Source of the DNA: JAAFHS01 sp031396505
GTDB taxonomy: Bacteria; Pseudomonadota; Alphaproteobacteria; Rhodobacterales; Rhodobacteraceae
NCBI GenBank assembly: GCA_031396505.1
Contig: JANNKX010000391.1
Span: forward strand, 1 to 16,647
Direction: 5' to 3'
Length of the DNA: 16,647 nucleotides
The notes under the pieces are model-generated. The model did no database searches, was not told where the DNA came from, and worked only from the letters and a program-made list of their open reading frames with translations. The position numbers and the translations under genes are program-made. Of the stretch, positions 7,402 to 14,825 are shown piece by piece. Numbering within the stretch: the stretch's first letter is position 1; every line of letters starts with the position of its first letter.

Positions 7402-8567
7402 CAGCCACGCCCCACGCTGCTCCGGCTCATCTGCCGGATCGCCGCCGTCAGGGCCGAAAGATCACCGCGCAGATCGGCCACGCTTTCCTGCCGCCCTGCC
7501 GCGATCTCCTCAAGAATCCGCAGCAATTGCACGTCGATCGACCGCAGCCGCATCCGGCTTTCGGCATCCACCGCGTTCGCGCTGTTTTCCCCGGTCAGCG
7601 CGGCAATCAGCACGTCTTGCCCTTCGGCCACGCGGTCTAGCGCCGCCGATTGTGTGCCCATCTCCTGCATCCGCGTGGCCAGCGTGCCAATCGCGCCTGC
7701 CAGATCGGCCAGCCGTTCCTCCATCATCACCCGGCCCGCGTCGGCATCCTGATAAATCAGTTGCAGTGCCTCGATCTGACCTGACAGCCCCTCCAGAACC
7801 TGCCCCAACTGCCCGGCATCGCCGCCCTCGCCCTCGCCGGAAAAGCCCAGCCGGGTGATGGATGACAGCCATTCCTCCAACTCGCGCACGAAACGGTTCT
7901 GCCCGTGGCCCGCGAACAGTTCCAGCAACCCCACCACCAATGACCCGGCAAGGCCCAGCAAGGACGACGCAAACGCCGTGCCCATGCCGCCCAGTTGCGA
8001 TTCAAGGCCCGTCATCAACTTGCCGAACACATCCAGCCCGGTTTCACCGTCTGCGGGTGCCAGTGACCGGATCGTGTCAACCACCGCCGGAACCGTTGTT
8101 GCCAGCCCCCAGAACGTGCCCAGCAGCCCCAGAAACACCAGCAGGTTGATCAGATACCGCGTCACATCGCGGCTTTCCTCGATCCGGCTTTCCACCGATT
8201 CCTGGATCGACCGTGATGATGACGATGATATCGTCATCCCCCGCCGCGACCGCAGCAGGGATGCAAGGGGTGCCAACAGGCTGGGCGGTGCGAACGCCTC
8301 GTGCCCCGGCCGTTGGCGCACGAAATCCTCGATCCAGTTGACCGACTGCATCAGGATCAGAACCTGCCAGAAACAGGCGGCAATCCCCAACAGGAACACG
8401 AACGCAATCAACCCGTTCAACAGCGGATTGGTGCGCACGATATCGGCGACCTGATCATGAATCAGCCAGGCCCCCGCAATGATCAGTGCCGTCACCAGCA
8501 TCATCGTCACGATCTGCCGGATCGGTTGGGTAAAGGTAGGGGCCGTATCGGCCACGGATTTGTTCAT
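7401..8567 (-). CDS. MotA/TolQ/ExbB-family proton channel protein with cytoplasmic tail
   Basis: This 388-residue inner-membrane protein shows four hydrophobic segments at about 18-36, 49-73, 137-163 and 193-219. The last two carry the MotA/TolQ/ExbB signatures LGLLGTFWGL (Thr151) and GGMGTAFASSLLGLAG (Thr197), which line the ion pathway. A cytoplasmic loop (74-136) separates helices 2 and 3. Residues 220-388 form a helical, probably coiled-coil cytoplasmic tail with a glycine-rich break near 242-255, absent from TolQ and ExbB but recalling ZorA. The start at 8567 (MNKSVADTAP) is chosen because a promoter-like sequence covers the upstream frame. Its stop overlaps the start of the MotB/OmpA-like gene (TGATG). 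Together they should form a proton- or sodium-driven 5:2 type complex; that stoichiometry is inferred from the family. Confidence 0.9.
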   Translation of the reverse strand: MNKSVADTAPTFTQPIRQIVTMMLVTALIIAGAWLIHDQVADIVRTNPLLNGLIAFVFLLGIAACFWQVLILMQSVNWIEDFVRQRPGHEAFAPPSLLAPLASLLRSRRGMTISSSSSRSIQESVESRIEESRDVTRYLINLLVFLGLLGTFWGLATTVPAVVDTIRSLAPADGETGLDVFGKLMTGLESQLGGMGTAFASSLLGLAGSLVVGLLELFAGHGQNRFVRELEEWLSSITRLGFSGEGEGGDAGQLGQVLEGLSGQIEALQLIYQDADAGRVMMEERLADLAGAIGTLATRMQEMGTQSAALDRVAEGQDVLIAALTGENSANAVDAESRMRLRSIDVQLLRILEEIAAGRQESVADLRGDLSALTAAIRQMSRSSVGRG

Positions 8568-8596
8568 CAGATGCCTGACTGCCTTGATTTTCGCAC

Positions 8597-8624
8597 AGTC
8601 TAACAGGCGTGGCCCGCCTGCCAA
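8597..8624 (-). promoter_or_regulatory. Putative sigma-70 promoter of the stator operon with embedded palindrome
   Basis: On the minus strand TTGGCA (8624-8619) and TAGACT (8602-8597) are separated by 16 bases, matching a housekeeping promoter at five of six and four of six positions. Transcription would start near 8590, about 23 bases before the ATG at 8567. A perfect inverted repeat (CAGGCG, five bases, CGCCTG; 8604-8620) fills the spacer, a good place for a repressor or activator. This is read by eye; no start site is mapped. Confidence 0.5.
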
Positions 8625-8630
8625 GCAAAG

Positions 8631-9182
8631 TTATGGTAACCCACGCACGCGTGTCACGAGCCAGTCCAGATCGGGGTCGGCAAGTCCCAGTTCCGACAGA
8701 TGCTGTGCGGTGGCAAAAAGGTAGTCGCGGTTGGGGCCTTTAACGCCGTGCCGCTGTGCGATGATCTGCGCCTGATCCTCCAAGGGCAGGGCGCGCGCAT
8801 ACTGCACATGATCACGGTTGATGACATAGGTCACCGCCTGCGCGATATCGCCATTGGTCAGTGCCACCGCCACCGTTTCTTCGCGGTAAGCGTATGAAAT
8901 CAGCTCACGTTCCCGCAGGGCGGCAAGCGTTGCTGCTTCGGTTCCCGGCATCACGCGAAACGCTACACCGTCGCAGTGCGCGCCATCCGCCTCATCCAGT
9001 GCCAGCACCAGACCGGGCGCCTCGGCTGTGCCCCGGTAATGTACCGACCACATGCAGAAACTGCGATGCCATCCTGTCACCCGCCCGATCTGGCGATCGG
9101 CAAAGGCAAAACACGGGTCCCAGATCAGCGATCCGTATCCGAACACCCAAAGCTGATCACGCCCGTCTGGTTCTTGATCCAT
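8631..9182 (-). CDS. ChaC-like gamma-glutamylcyclotransferase
   Basis: ChaC enzymes cleave glutathione to 5-oxoproline and cysteinylglycine in the cytoplasm. The 183-residue product has the VFGYGSLIW motif (13-21), which forms the gamma-glutamyl binding loop, the WHRSFCMWS segment typical of ChaC, and a likely catalytic Glu93 in the LRERELISYAY stretch, corresponding to the acid/base glutamate of CHAC1-type proteins. Length and the C-terminal GPNRDYLFATAQHLSELG segment fit bacterial ChaC. The start is uncertain: ATG at 9182 (MDQEPDG) or at 9203 (MVLFTGR, seven residues longer); neither has a strong Shine-Dalgarno. It is divergent from the DUF2125 gene with 45 bases between starts, and lies upstream of and co-directional with the stator operon with 63 bases between, which contain the operon's own likely promoter. 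Confidence 0.92.
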   Translation of the reverse strand: MDQEPDGRDQLWVFGYGSLIWDPCFAFADRQIGRVTGWHRSFCMWSVHYRGTAEAPGLVLALDEADGAHCDGVAFRVMPGTEAATLAALRERELISYAYREETVAVALTNGDIAQAVTYVINRDHVQYARALPLEDQAQIIAQRHGVKGPNRDYLFATAQHLSELGLADPDLDWLVTRVRGLP

Positions 9183-9227
9183 CCGCCCTGTAAACAACAC
9201 CATCGGCGCGGTGAAAAGGGGCAGGTG

Positions 9228-10208
9228 ATGCGGGCATTGACATGGATCGTGGGCATTCTGGCCGTGCTGTGGGCGGGATACTGGTTTATCGGGTCGCGTG
9301 CCGTTGAAACCGGGGCGGTTGACTGGTTTGCCACGCAAAACGCCAATGGCGCGGTCGCTGATTATGGCACGCTGAATGTGGCGGGCTTTCCCAACCGGTT
9401 TGACCTGACGCTCACCGACGTCGAAATAGGCAATCCGGTGACCGGCGTGCAATGGCGCGCGCCTGTGCTGCAGGCGTTCGCGATGACGTGGAAACCGTGG
9501 CACATCATCGCCATCCTGAAGGGCGAACAGCGCGTCGATCTGCCGGATCAATCGCTGGTCATCGCCACCGGCGATGCGCGTGCCAGCGTCGTGTTTCAAG
9601 CGAACACCGACCTGGGTCTGTCACGCTTTTCGGCGTCCGCGACGCAGGCAAAGGTCGTGTCGTCGCAAGGCTGGACGGTGACTGCCGATGTGGCCGAACT
9701 CCACACCCGCCTGAACCCTGTCGCCGCAAACGCCCATGACATCGCGCTGGATGCAACCGACCTTGCGCCCGATCCGTCGCTGATCACAGGCACCACCCTG
9801 CCAGCACAGATCGCGCACATCCGGATGCAGGCGACGGTCACGTTTTCCGCCCCGCTTGATCGGCGCGCAGGTGATGCGCAGCCCCGCGTCACCGGTCTGC
9901 GCGTCGATGAAGGCAGCCTGCTCTGGGGCGATCTGACTGTGGCCACCACGGGCGAGATTGCCGCCAACGCCGATGGGCTGGCCGAAGGGCGCATCGCGAT
10001 GACGATCAAGGGCTGGCGCAACGCCATGCCGATGCTGATCACGACGGGCATGGTCAGCACCGAGGTTGCCCCCACGGTCGAAAATCTGTTGACCGCGATG
10101 GCCGCGCAGGGGGGGGACCCCGATACGCTGGTCTTGCCCTTGGTGTTTGCCAATGGGCGCGCAACTTTAGGGCCATTGCCCCTTGGCCCCGCGCCCCGCC
10201 TGAACTGA
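9228..10208 (+). CDS. DUF2125 domain-containing envelope protein
   Basis: This 326-residue protein is of the DUF2125 family, common in alphaproteobacteria and without an assigned function. An N-terminal hydrophobic segment (about residues 4-22, LTWIVGILAVLWAGYWFIG) is either an uncleaved membrane anchor or a signal sequence, placing the rest in the periplasm. Recognisable family features are GTLNVAGFPNRFDLTLTD near 48-65 and the tryptophan-rich WRAPVLQAFAMTWKPWHIIAIL stretch near 78-99. The protein is beta-rich in composition, with many alternating hydrophobic segments, resembling AsmA/lipid-transfer-like folds only by general impression. The ATG at 9228 has AAGGGG at 9216-9221 six bases upstream. 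The 101 bases after it hold a 7-bp hairpin (10217-10240) without a T tract, then the next gene on the same strand. Confidence 0.9.
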   Translation: MRALTWIVGILAVLWAGYWFIGSRAVETGAVDWFATQNANGAVADYGTLNVAGFPNRFDLTLTDVEIGNPVTGVQWRAPVLQAFAMTWKPWHIIAILKGEQRVDLPDQSLVIATGDARASVVFQANTDLGLSRFSASATQAKVVSSQGWTVTADVAELHTRLNPVAANAHDIALDATDLAPDPSLITGTTLPAQIAHIRMQATVTFSAPLDRRAGDAQPRVTGLRVDEGSLLWGDLTVATTGEIAANADGLAEGRIAMTIKGWRNAMPMLITTGMVSTEVAPTVENLLTAMAAQGGDPDTLVLPLVFANGRATLGPLPLGPAPRLN

Positions 10209-10216
10209 GATCTGGT

Positions 10217-10240
10217 TTCGGGCACGCAAATTCGCCCGAA
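10217..10240 (+). other. Inverted repeat downstream of the DUF2125 gene
   Basis: TTCGGGC and GCCCGAA are perfect 7-base arms around a 10-base loop, nine bases after the DUF2125 stop. No T tract follows, so it is at best an inefficient terminator or an mRNA-stabilising hairpin. Confidence 0.4.
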
Positions 10241-10309
10241 CGCTGCCCAACCGTTGCCCCATTTCGCGTGTCTAACCTGCCACAAGCGATTGCACGGGGG
10301 CATCCAATA

Positions 10310-11380
10310 ATGGCGCGGGCACTATTCCTGACATTTGTTGCATTGTCGGTTGGCGGGGTTGGCTTGGCCGACTACACCAACCAATCGCTGCGTGTCGGCG
10401 CAAAACTGGGCGATTTGGGCGCGCGCGAATACATCGACACTTTCACCGCGCGCTATCAAGGCATGCAGGATGGATGGGCCGCCGATGCGCGTGCCGCAGA
10501 GTTGCGCGCCAAAGATCCGCGTGAACTGCTGCCCGCAGGCAGTGATGGATGGGACATGCGCGAATGGAACGAAGCTGACCGCGCCCAGTTGTTCCCCTCT
10601 GCCGATGCGCCCGAAGTGCCTGCCGAACTGCAAGCGGCCCTAGACGAAAACCTGTTCCTGTCCGGCCTGCAAGAGGCAGGTGCGCGTGAGGCCCGCAGCG
10701 CAGAAATCGCAGGCACCCGGTTCTATCAGAAAGGCAGTAGTCTGATTGCACTGCAGCTTGATTACCAATCGCCGCGCGCCGAGGCGGGCGGCATCACGGG
10801 CCTGTCGATGAACATCATCGAGGGCAATATGGCCGCCATGTCGGGCCGCGAAGGATTTGCCGTCATCAAGGGCGTGACCTATGGCCGCGCAACCGGCCTG
10901 TTTGGTACCGACACCGATGGCCCGCGCGTCATGACCGGCCGCATCGGCAATGAAATCCGCATCACGGTGCGCGCGCTGGCCAGTGACGCAGAAATCCACA
11001 CCCTGCTGTCCAGCATCGATTATGACAGCCTGAATGCCATGATGGAACGCCCGATGGATGGCGTGGGATCAAATGCCACTGACATTCCGCTGGATCAACA
11101 ACGCGATGTCGCCGATGCCGTGCTTGCTGGCCAGACCCAGCAATTGATGGAACGCGCCCGCGAAAGCGAAGCCGCCCTTATGGCATTGGCCGATGCGATG
11201 CACCCCAGCGGTGACGTCGCGCAAGGTGCGGGTGCCCCAAGTGGCCTTGGCGCGATTTTCGGCATGAATTCCGCCGCCGCCGAAGATGATGCGGCACCCG
11301 CGCAGGTGGGCACCATCGGTGACAACGCAAATTGCACCATGATCGGCGCACGCAAAAGCTGTGGTGTCGCACCCGACTGA
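10310..11380 (+). CDS. Secreted protein of unknown function
   Basis: I do not recognise this 356-residue protein. It opens with a clear signal peptide (MARALFLTFVALSVGGVGLA, likely cleaved before DYTN). The mature part is hydrophilic and acidic with a helical, Ala/Glu-rich beginning (about 35-135), a more beta-like middle (about 145-235, with SLIALQLDYQS, GREGFAVIKGVTYG and EIRITVRALASD), and an Ala-rich tail. The only two cysteines in the mature chain, Cys342 and Cys351, lie in the last 15 residues (NCTMIGARKSCGVAPD) and could form a disulphide loop. The ATG at 10310 is preferred because the signal peptide begins there; the upstream site is only a G-run (CGGGGG) about ten bases away. It follows the DUF2125 gene by 101 bases; cotranscription is possible. 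The periplasmic location is inferred. Confidence 0.85.
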   Translation: MARALFLTFVALSVGGVGLADYTNQSLRVGAKLGDLGAREYIDTFTARYQGMQDGWAADARAAELRAKDPRELLPAGSDGWDMREWNEADRAQLFPSADAPEVPAELQAALDENLFLSGLQEAGAREARSAEIAGTRFYQKGSSLIALQLDYQSPRAEAGGITGLSMNIIEGNMAAMSGREGFAVIKGVTYGRATGLFGTDTDGPRVMTGRIGNEIRITVRALASDAEIHTLLSSIDYDSLNAMMERPMDGVGSNATDIPLDQQRDVADAVLAGQTQQLMERARESEAALMALADAMHPSGDVAQGAGAPSGLGAIFGMNSAAAEDDAAPAQVGTIGDNANCTMIGARKSCGVAPD

Positions 11381-11489
11381 CGCCTGAAACCGACGCATGT
11401 CGTTTTCTGACGCCAAAGGTCGTCGCGTCTTGGCCTTTTCCGCACCTTTCGGGCACAAAGGCGCGTGAACGCCTGATGGAGCCCGCGCG

Positions 11490-13985
11490 ATGAAAACCCA
11501 TGTAAAAGCCCTTGTTGTCGGCGGCGGTGCCGTGGGAACCGGGATCGCGTATCACCTCGCGAAGGCAGGCTGGGACACGATGCTGGTGGAACGCGATGAG
11601 TTGACAGCGGGCAGCACATGGCACGCGGCGGGCCTGCTGCCACTGTTCAACATGGGTTACGCCACCACGCATATCCACAAATACAGCGTCGATTTCTACA
11701 AGGGGCTGGAGGCGGAAACCGGCCTGAACCCCGGCTTTTACGTGGTGGGCAACCTGCGCATGGCGCAGCATCAGGCGCGGATGGATGAATACATGCTGTA
11801 TTCGTCCGTGGCCGAAACGGCGGATGTCTATCACGAATTCCTGACACCCGCGCAGATGAAGGAACGCTGGCCCCTGCTGCGCACCGATGATCTGGTGGGC
11901 GCGCTGTATCACCCGCAAGACGGCTACATTAACCCCGCTGATGTGACCCAAGCTATGGCCAAGGGCGCGCGGCAGTTCGGCTGCACCTTTGAACGCAAGG
12001 TGCAGGTGAACGGCTATCGCTGGACGGGGTCCGAATGGATCGTGTCCTGCTCGCGGATGGTGGAACAGGGCGGCAATCTGGTGGCCGCCGATGAATTCGA
12101 AATCCATGCCGAACATGTGGTCACGGCCACCGGAAACCACGCACAGCGCACCGCGCGCCTTTTGGGCATCAAAACCCCCGCCGTTGTCGTCGAACACCAA
12201 TACATCGTCACCGAACCCGATCCCGTGCTGGTCGAATGGCGCAAAACCAACCCGCAGCACCCGGTTCTGCGTGATGCCGATGCGAAATGGTATGTGCGCG
12301 AAGAACGCGGCGGCTGGATTCTGGGCCCTTATGAAAAGGGCGCACCTGCGCGCTTTGAATATGGCGTGCCGGAAAGTTTCCGCGCCGATCTGTTCCCGCT
12401 TGATCTGGAACGGATCGAGGCGGAATACATGTCCTTCATCCACCGCCTGCCCAGTTCGGAAACGGTGGGCCTGAAGGATGATTACAACGGCCCCATCTGC
12501 TATACCCCCGATGGTAACCCGCTGGTTGGCCCGGCACCCGGCCTGCGCAACATGTGGCTGGCCGAAGGGTTCAGCTTTGGCATCACGGCGGCGGGCGGCA
12601 CCGGGCATTACCTTGCGCAACTGATGACCCAAGGTGAGGCCGAGATTGACATGGCCAGCCTCGATCCGCGCCGTTTTGCGCAAAGCTGGCTGACCACCGA
12701 ATACGCCGCGCGCAAGAATGAGGAATGCTATGACCACGTGTTCATATTGCATCACCCCGATGAGGAACGTGAGGCCGCCCGCCCCCTGCGCACCGCCCCC
12801 GTCTATGACCGGCAAAAGGCGCTTGGCGCGCAATTCGGGCAAGTGAACGGCTGGGAACGCCCGATTTACTATGGCCCCTTGAACGCCCCCGAAGATTTTG
12901 ACCATCACGCCCGCAGTTTCCGTCGCGGCGGCTGGTGGCAATATGCCGTGGACGAGGCGAAAGCTATCCGCGAAACCGCGGGCCTGATCGACGCCACGGC
13001 ATTTACCAAACACATCGTACGCGGTGCGGGTGCCACCGCTTTTCTCGACTGGTTTACCTGCAATGCCCTGCCCAAGGTCGGCCGCATCAACCTGACCTAT
13101 GCGCTGACGCCAACAGGTACGACGCGCACCGAATACACCATCGTGCGTAATGGCGAGAACGATTACTACCTCGTCTCCGCAGGCGCGTGGACGGCCTATG
13201 ATGCGGATTACCTTCGAAAATGCGCCGAAGACATGACCCCCACCTTTGGCCATATCGACATCCACGATGTCACCACGCAGTGGGGCGTTTTCGCCATCGC
13301 AGGCCCTAACAGTCGCAAGATCCTTGCCGAACTGATCAAGGATGCAGACCCCGCAACCGCGCTGTCAAACAAACGCTTTCCGTGGCTGTCGGCGCGCAAG
13401 ATCGAACTCGGCATGTGCCCCGTCAATGCCATCCGCGTGGCCTACACGGGTGAGCTTGGCTGGGAACTGCACCACCCGATCGAAATGCAGCGCTACCTTT
13501 GGGATCAACTGCTGATAGCGGGTGCCAAGCACGGCATGAAACTAGTCGGGGCCCGCGCCCAAAACTGGCTGCGTCAGGAAAAATCCTATCGTGCCTTCGG
13601 CAACGAACTTGGCCGCGACGCAACACCGCTGGAGGCGGCTCTTGACCGCTTTGTCGATCTGTCCAAAGATTTCCAAGGCAAGGCTGCGATGATGGCAATC
13701 GGCATCCGTTCGAAATGTGTCACCGTGCTGATTGACGGCCCCGAAGATGCCGACCCATGGGGCAAAGAGGCACTGCTGGTGGACGGCATCAAGGTTGGCC
13801 GCCTCACTTCGGGCGGATATTCGGTCGCTTTCGGCAAACAGATCGGCATGGGCTATGTCCGCCCTGATCTGGCCAAGGTCGGCACCAAGCTCAAGGTCAA
13901 GATGCTGCGCCAGGAATGGGATGCCGTGGTGGTTGAAGACAGTCCGTTTGACCCCGCGAACGCCCGTATCCGTGTCGACGGCTGA
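11490..13985 (+). CDS. Dimethylglycine/sarcosine dehydrogenase-type FAD oxidoreductase with GcvT domain
   Basis: This 831-residue enzyme has a DAO-type FAD domain (about 1-370), a short FAO_M linker, and a GcvT-like folate-binding aminomethyltransferase region (about 440-831). The dinucleotide motif is GGGAVG (11-16) with Glu34 ending the next strand. His45 in GSTWHAAG matches the histidine that carries covalent FAD in DMGDH and SARDH. In the GcvT part, ETAGLID (495-501) and YTGELGWEL (652-660), with a folate-contacting glutamate, are visible. Such enzymes oxidatively demethylate N-methyl amino acids and pass the one-carbon unit to tetrahydrofolate, as in glycine betaine breakdown. GGAG at 11478-11481 lies eight bases before the ATG. 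It stands alone on its strand; its stop abuts the stop of the convergent GH25 gene. Dimethylglycine, sarcosine or another N-methyl amine could be the substrate. Confidence 0.9.
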   Translation: MKTHVKALVVGGGAVGTGIAYHLAKAGWDTMLVERDELTAGSTWHAAGLLPLFNMGYATTHIHKYSVDFYKGLEAETGLNPGFYVVGNLRMAQHQARMDEYMLYSSVAETADVYHEFLTPAQMKERWPLLRTDDLVGALYHPQDGYINPADVTQAMAKGARQFGCTFERKVQVNGYRWTGSEWIVSCSRMVEQGGNLVAADEFEIHAEHVVTATGNHAQRTARLLGIKTPAVVVEHQYIVTEPDPVLVEWRKTNPQHPVLRDADAKWYVREERGGWILGPYEKGAPARFEYGVPESFRADLFPLDLERIEAEYMSFIHRLPSSETVGLKDDYNGPICYTPDGNPLVGPAPGLRNMWLAEGFSFGITAAGGTGHYLAQLMTQGEAEIDMASLDPRRFAQSWLTTEYAARKNEECYDHVFILHHPDEEREAARPLRTAPVYDRQKALGAQFGQVNGWERPIYYGPLNAPEDFDHHARSFRRGGWWQYAVDEAKAIRETAGLIDATAFTKHIVRGAGATAFLDWFTCNALPKVGRINLTYALTPTGTTRTEYTIVRNGENDYYLVSAGAWTAYDADYLRKCAEDMTPTFGHIDIHDVTTQWGVFAIAGPNSRKILAELIKDADPATALSNKRFPWLSARKIELGMCPVNAIRVAYTGELGWELHHPIEMQRYLWDQLLIAGAKHGMKLVGARAQNWLRQEKSYRAFGNELGRDATPLEAALDRFVDLSKDFQGKAAMMAIGIRSKCVTVLIDGPEDADPWGKEALLVDGIKVGRLTSGGYSVAFGKQIGMGYVRPDLAKVGTKLKVKMLRQEWDAVVVEDSPFDPANARIRVDG

Positions 13986-14825
13986 TCACTGCACCCGCCG
14001 CGCCAGCCACGCTGACCAGTCTGCCGTCGACCCCGCAAAGGCATTCGCATCCGCATTGCCCGTAATGCCCGGAATGATGGCCGTGCTGGAATACTGCCAG
14101 AAGACCCAATCCTGCCCCGGATAAACCTGCGCCGGATGCCCGGCCACCGACCGCAGCCAGAATTCCGCCCCGCGCAACCGCCACAATTCGGCATCACGGT
14201 AAATGTCGGGCGACACATAAACGATCGGGCGCTGCCCGTAATGCCGCTCAATGGCGTCCATGAACGCCTCGGCCTCGCGACGCAGCTCGGGCCCTGGTGT
14301 GCGCCGCGTGCAGGTCGGCGAAAACGGCGTCCATTCCAGATCAAGAACCGGTGGCAGATCGCCCGCCCCACGCGGCACATTGCGGATGAACCAGCGCGCC
14401 TGCTCGACGCCCGGGCGGCAATGGTACCAGAAATGATAGGCCCCGCGCCGCACGCCTGCCGCCCGCGCCGCCGCCCAATGCGCCTTGAACATCGGATCCA
14501 CCAGATCACCACCCTCGGTCGCCTTGATGAAAGCAAAACTCACGCCGTTCGCCCGTGCCGTGGCCCAGTCCAGACGGGTCTGAAACCGCGCCGCATCCGT
14601 GCCATGTACGGCATAACGATCAGGTGACCGGCCCGCCCACGCATGCGGCTTGGCATCGCCAAAGCGTACCTCGGACACGTTCGCCGAAACCTGCGCATCG
14701 CTGCGCGTCACATCCGTCGCCCGCCCACCACAGGCAGCCAGCAGCAACACCATGGGCAAAACAATCATCCGCATGGGCAGAAATTGTCGCAACGGGCGTC
14801 GATTGTCACGCCCGAAAATGCGCAT
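13986..14825 (-). CDS. GH25 family lysozyme-like lipoprotein
   Basis: Glycoside hydrolase family 25 enzymes cleave the beta-1,4 bond between N-acetylmuramic acid and N-acetylglucosamine. This 279-residue protein starts with a lipoprotein signal (LLLAACGG, lipidated Cys32), then a GH25 domain (about 70-275). The expected acidic residues are present: Asp77 (YAVHGTDAARFQ), Asp86 (RLDWATA), Asp162 and Glu164 (PPVLDLEW), matching Asp9, Asp98 and Glu100 of the family model. FIKATEG (99-105), RGAYHFW (127-133), WQYSS (243-247) and a late Asp259/Asn261 are also typical. The start at 14825 overlaps the upstream stop as TGATG; an ATG at 14774 (MRMIVLPM) gives a more usual signal length and is the main alternative. 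GIDxSxxQ is altered to GTDAARFQ. It probably acts on peptidoglycan from the membrane side, as inferred from the lipobox. Confidence 0.9.
   Translation of the reverse strand: MRIFGRDNRRPLRQFLPMRMIVLPMVLLLAACGGRATDVTRSDAQVSANVSEVRFGDAKPHAWAGRSPDRYAVHGTDAARFQTRLDWATARANGVSFAFIKATEGGDLVDPMFKAHWAAARAAGVRRGAYHFWYHCRPGVEQARWFIRNVPRGAGDLPPVLDLEWTPFSPTCTRRTPGPELRREAEAFMDAIERHYGQRPIVYVSPDIYRDAELWRLRGAEFWLRSVAGHPAQVYPGQDWVFWQYSSTAIIPGITGNADANAFAGSTADWSAWLARRVQ

Noticed and set aside
5767..8567. A complete Zorya defence system
   Set aside because: Only the two motor-like genes are present. No ZorC, ZorD or ZorE-like gene lies beside them, and the neighbours are ChaC, BLUF and DUF2125 genes.
11381..11489. 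Glycine-type riboswitch before the dehydrogenase gene
   Set aside because: The 109-base gap is too short for a tandem glycine aptamer and shows no recognisable core; only small imperfect repeats are present.
11178..13265. A 695-codon open frame antisense to the GcvT-fused dehydrogenase
   Set aside because: Its translation is low-complexity and matches no family, while the opposite strand has a full-length, motif-complete enzyme. Long antisense frames are common in GC-rich genes.
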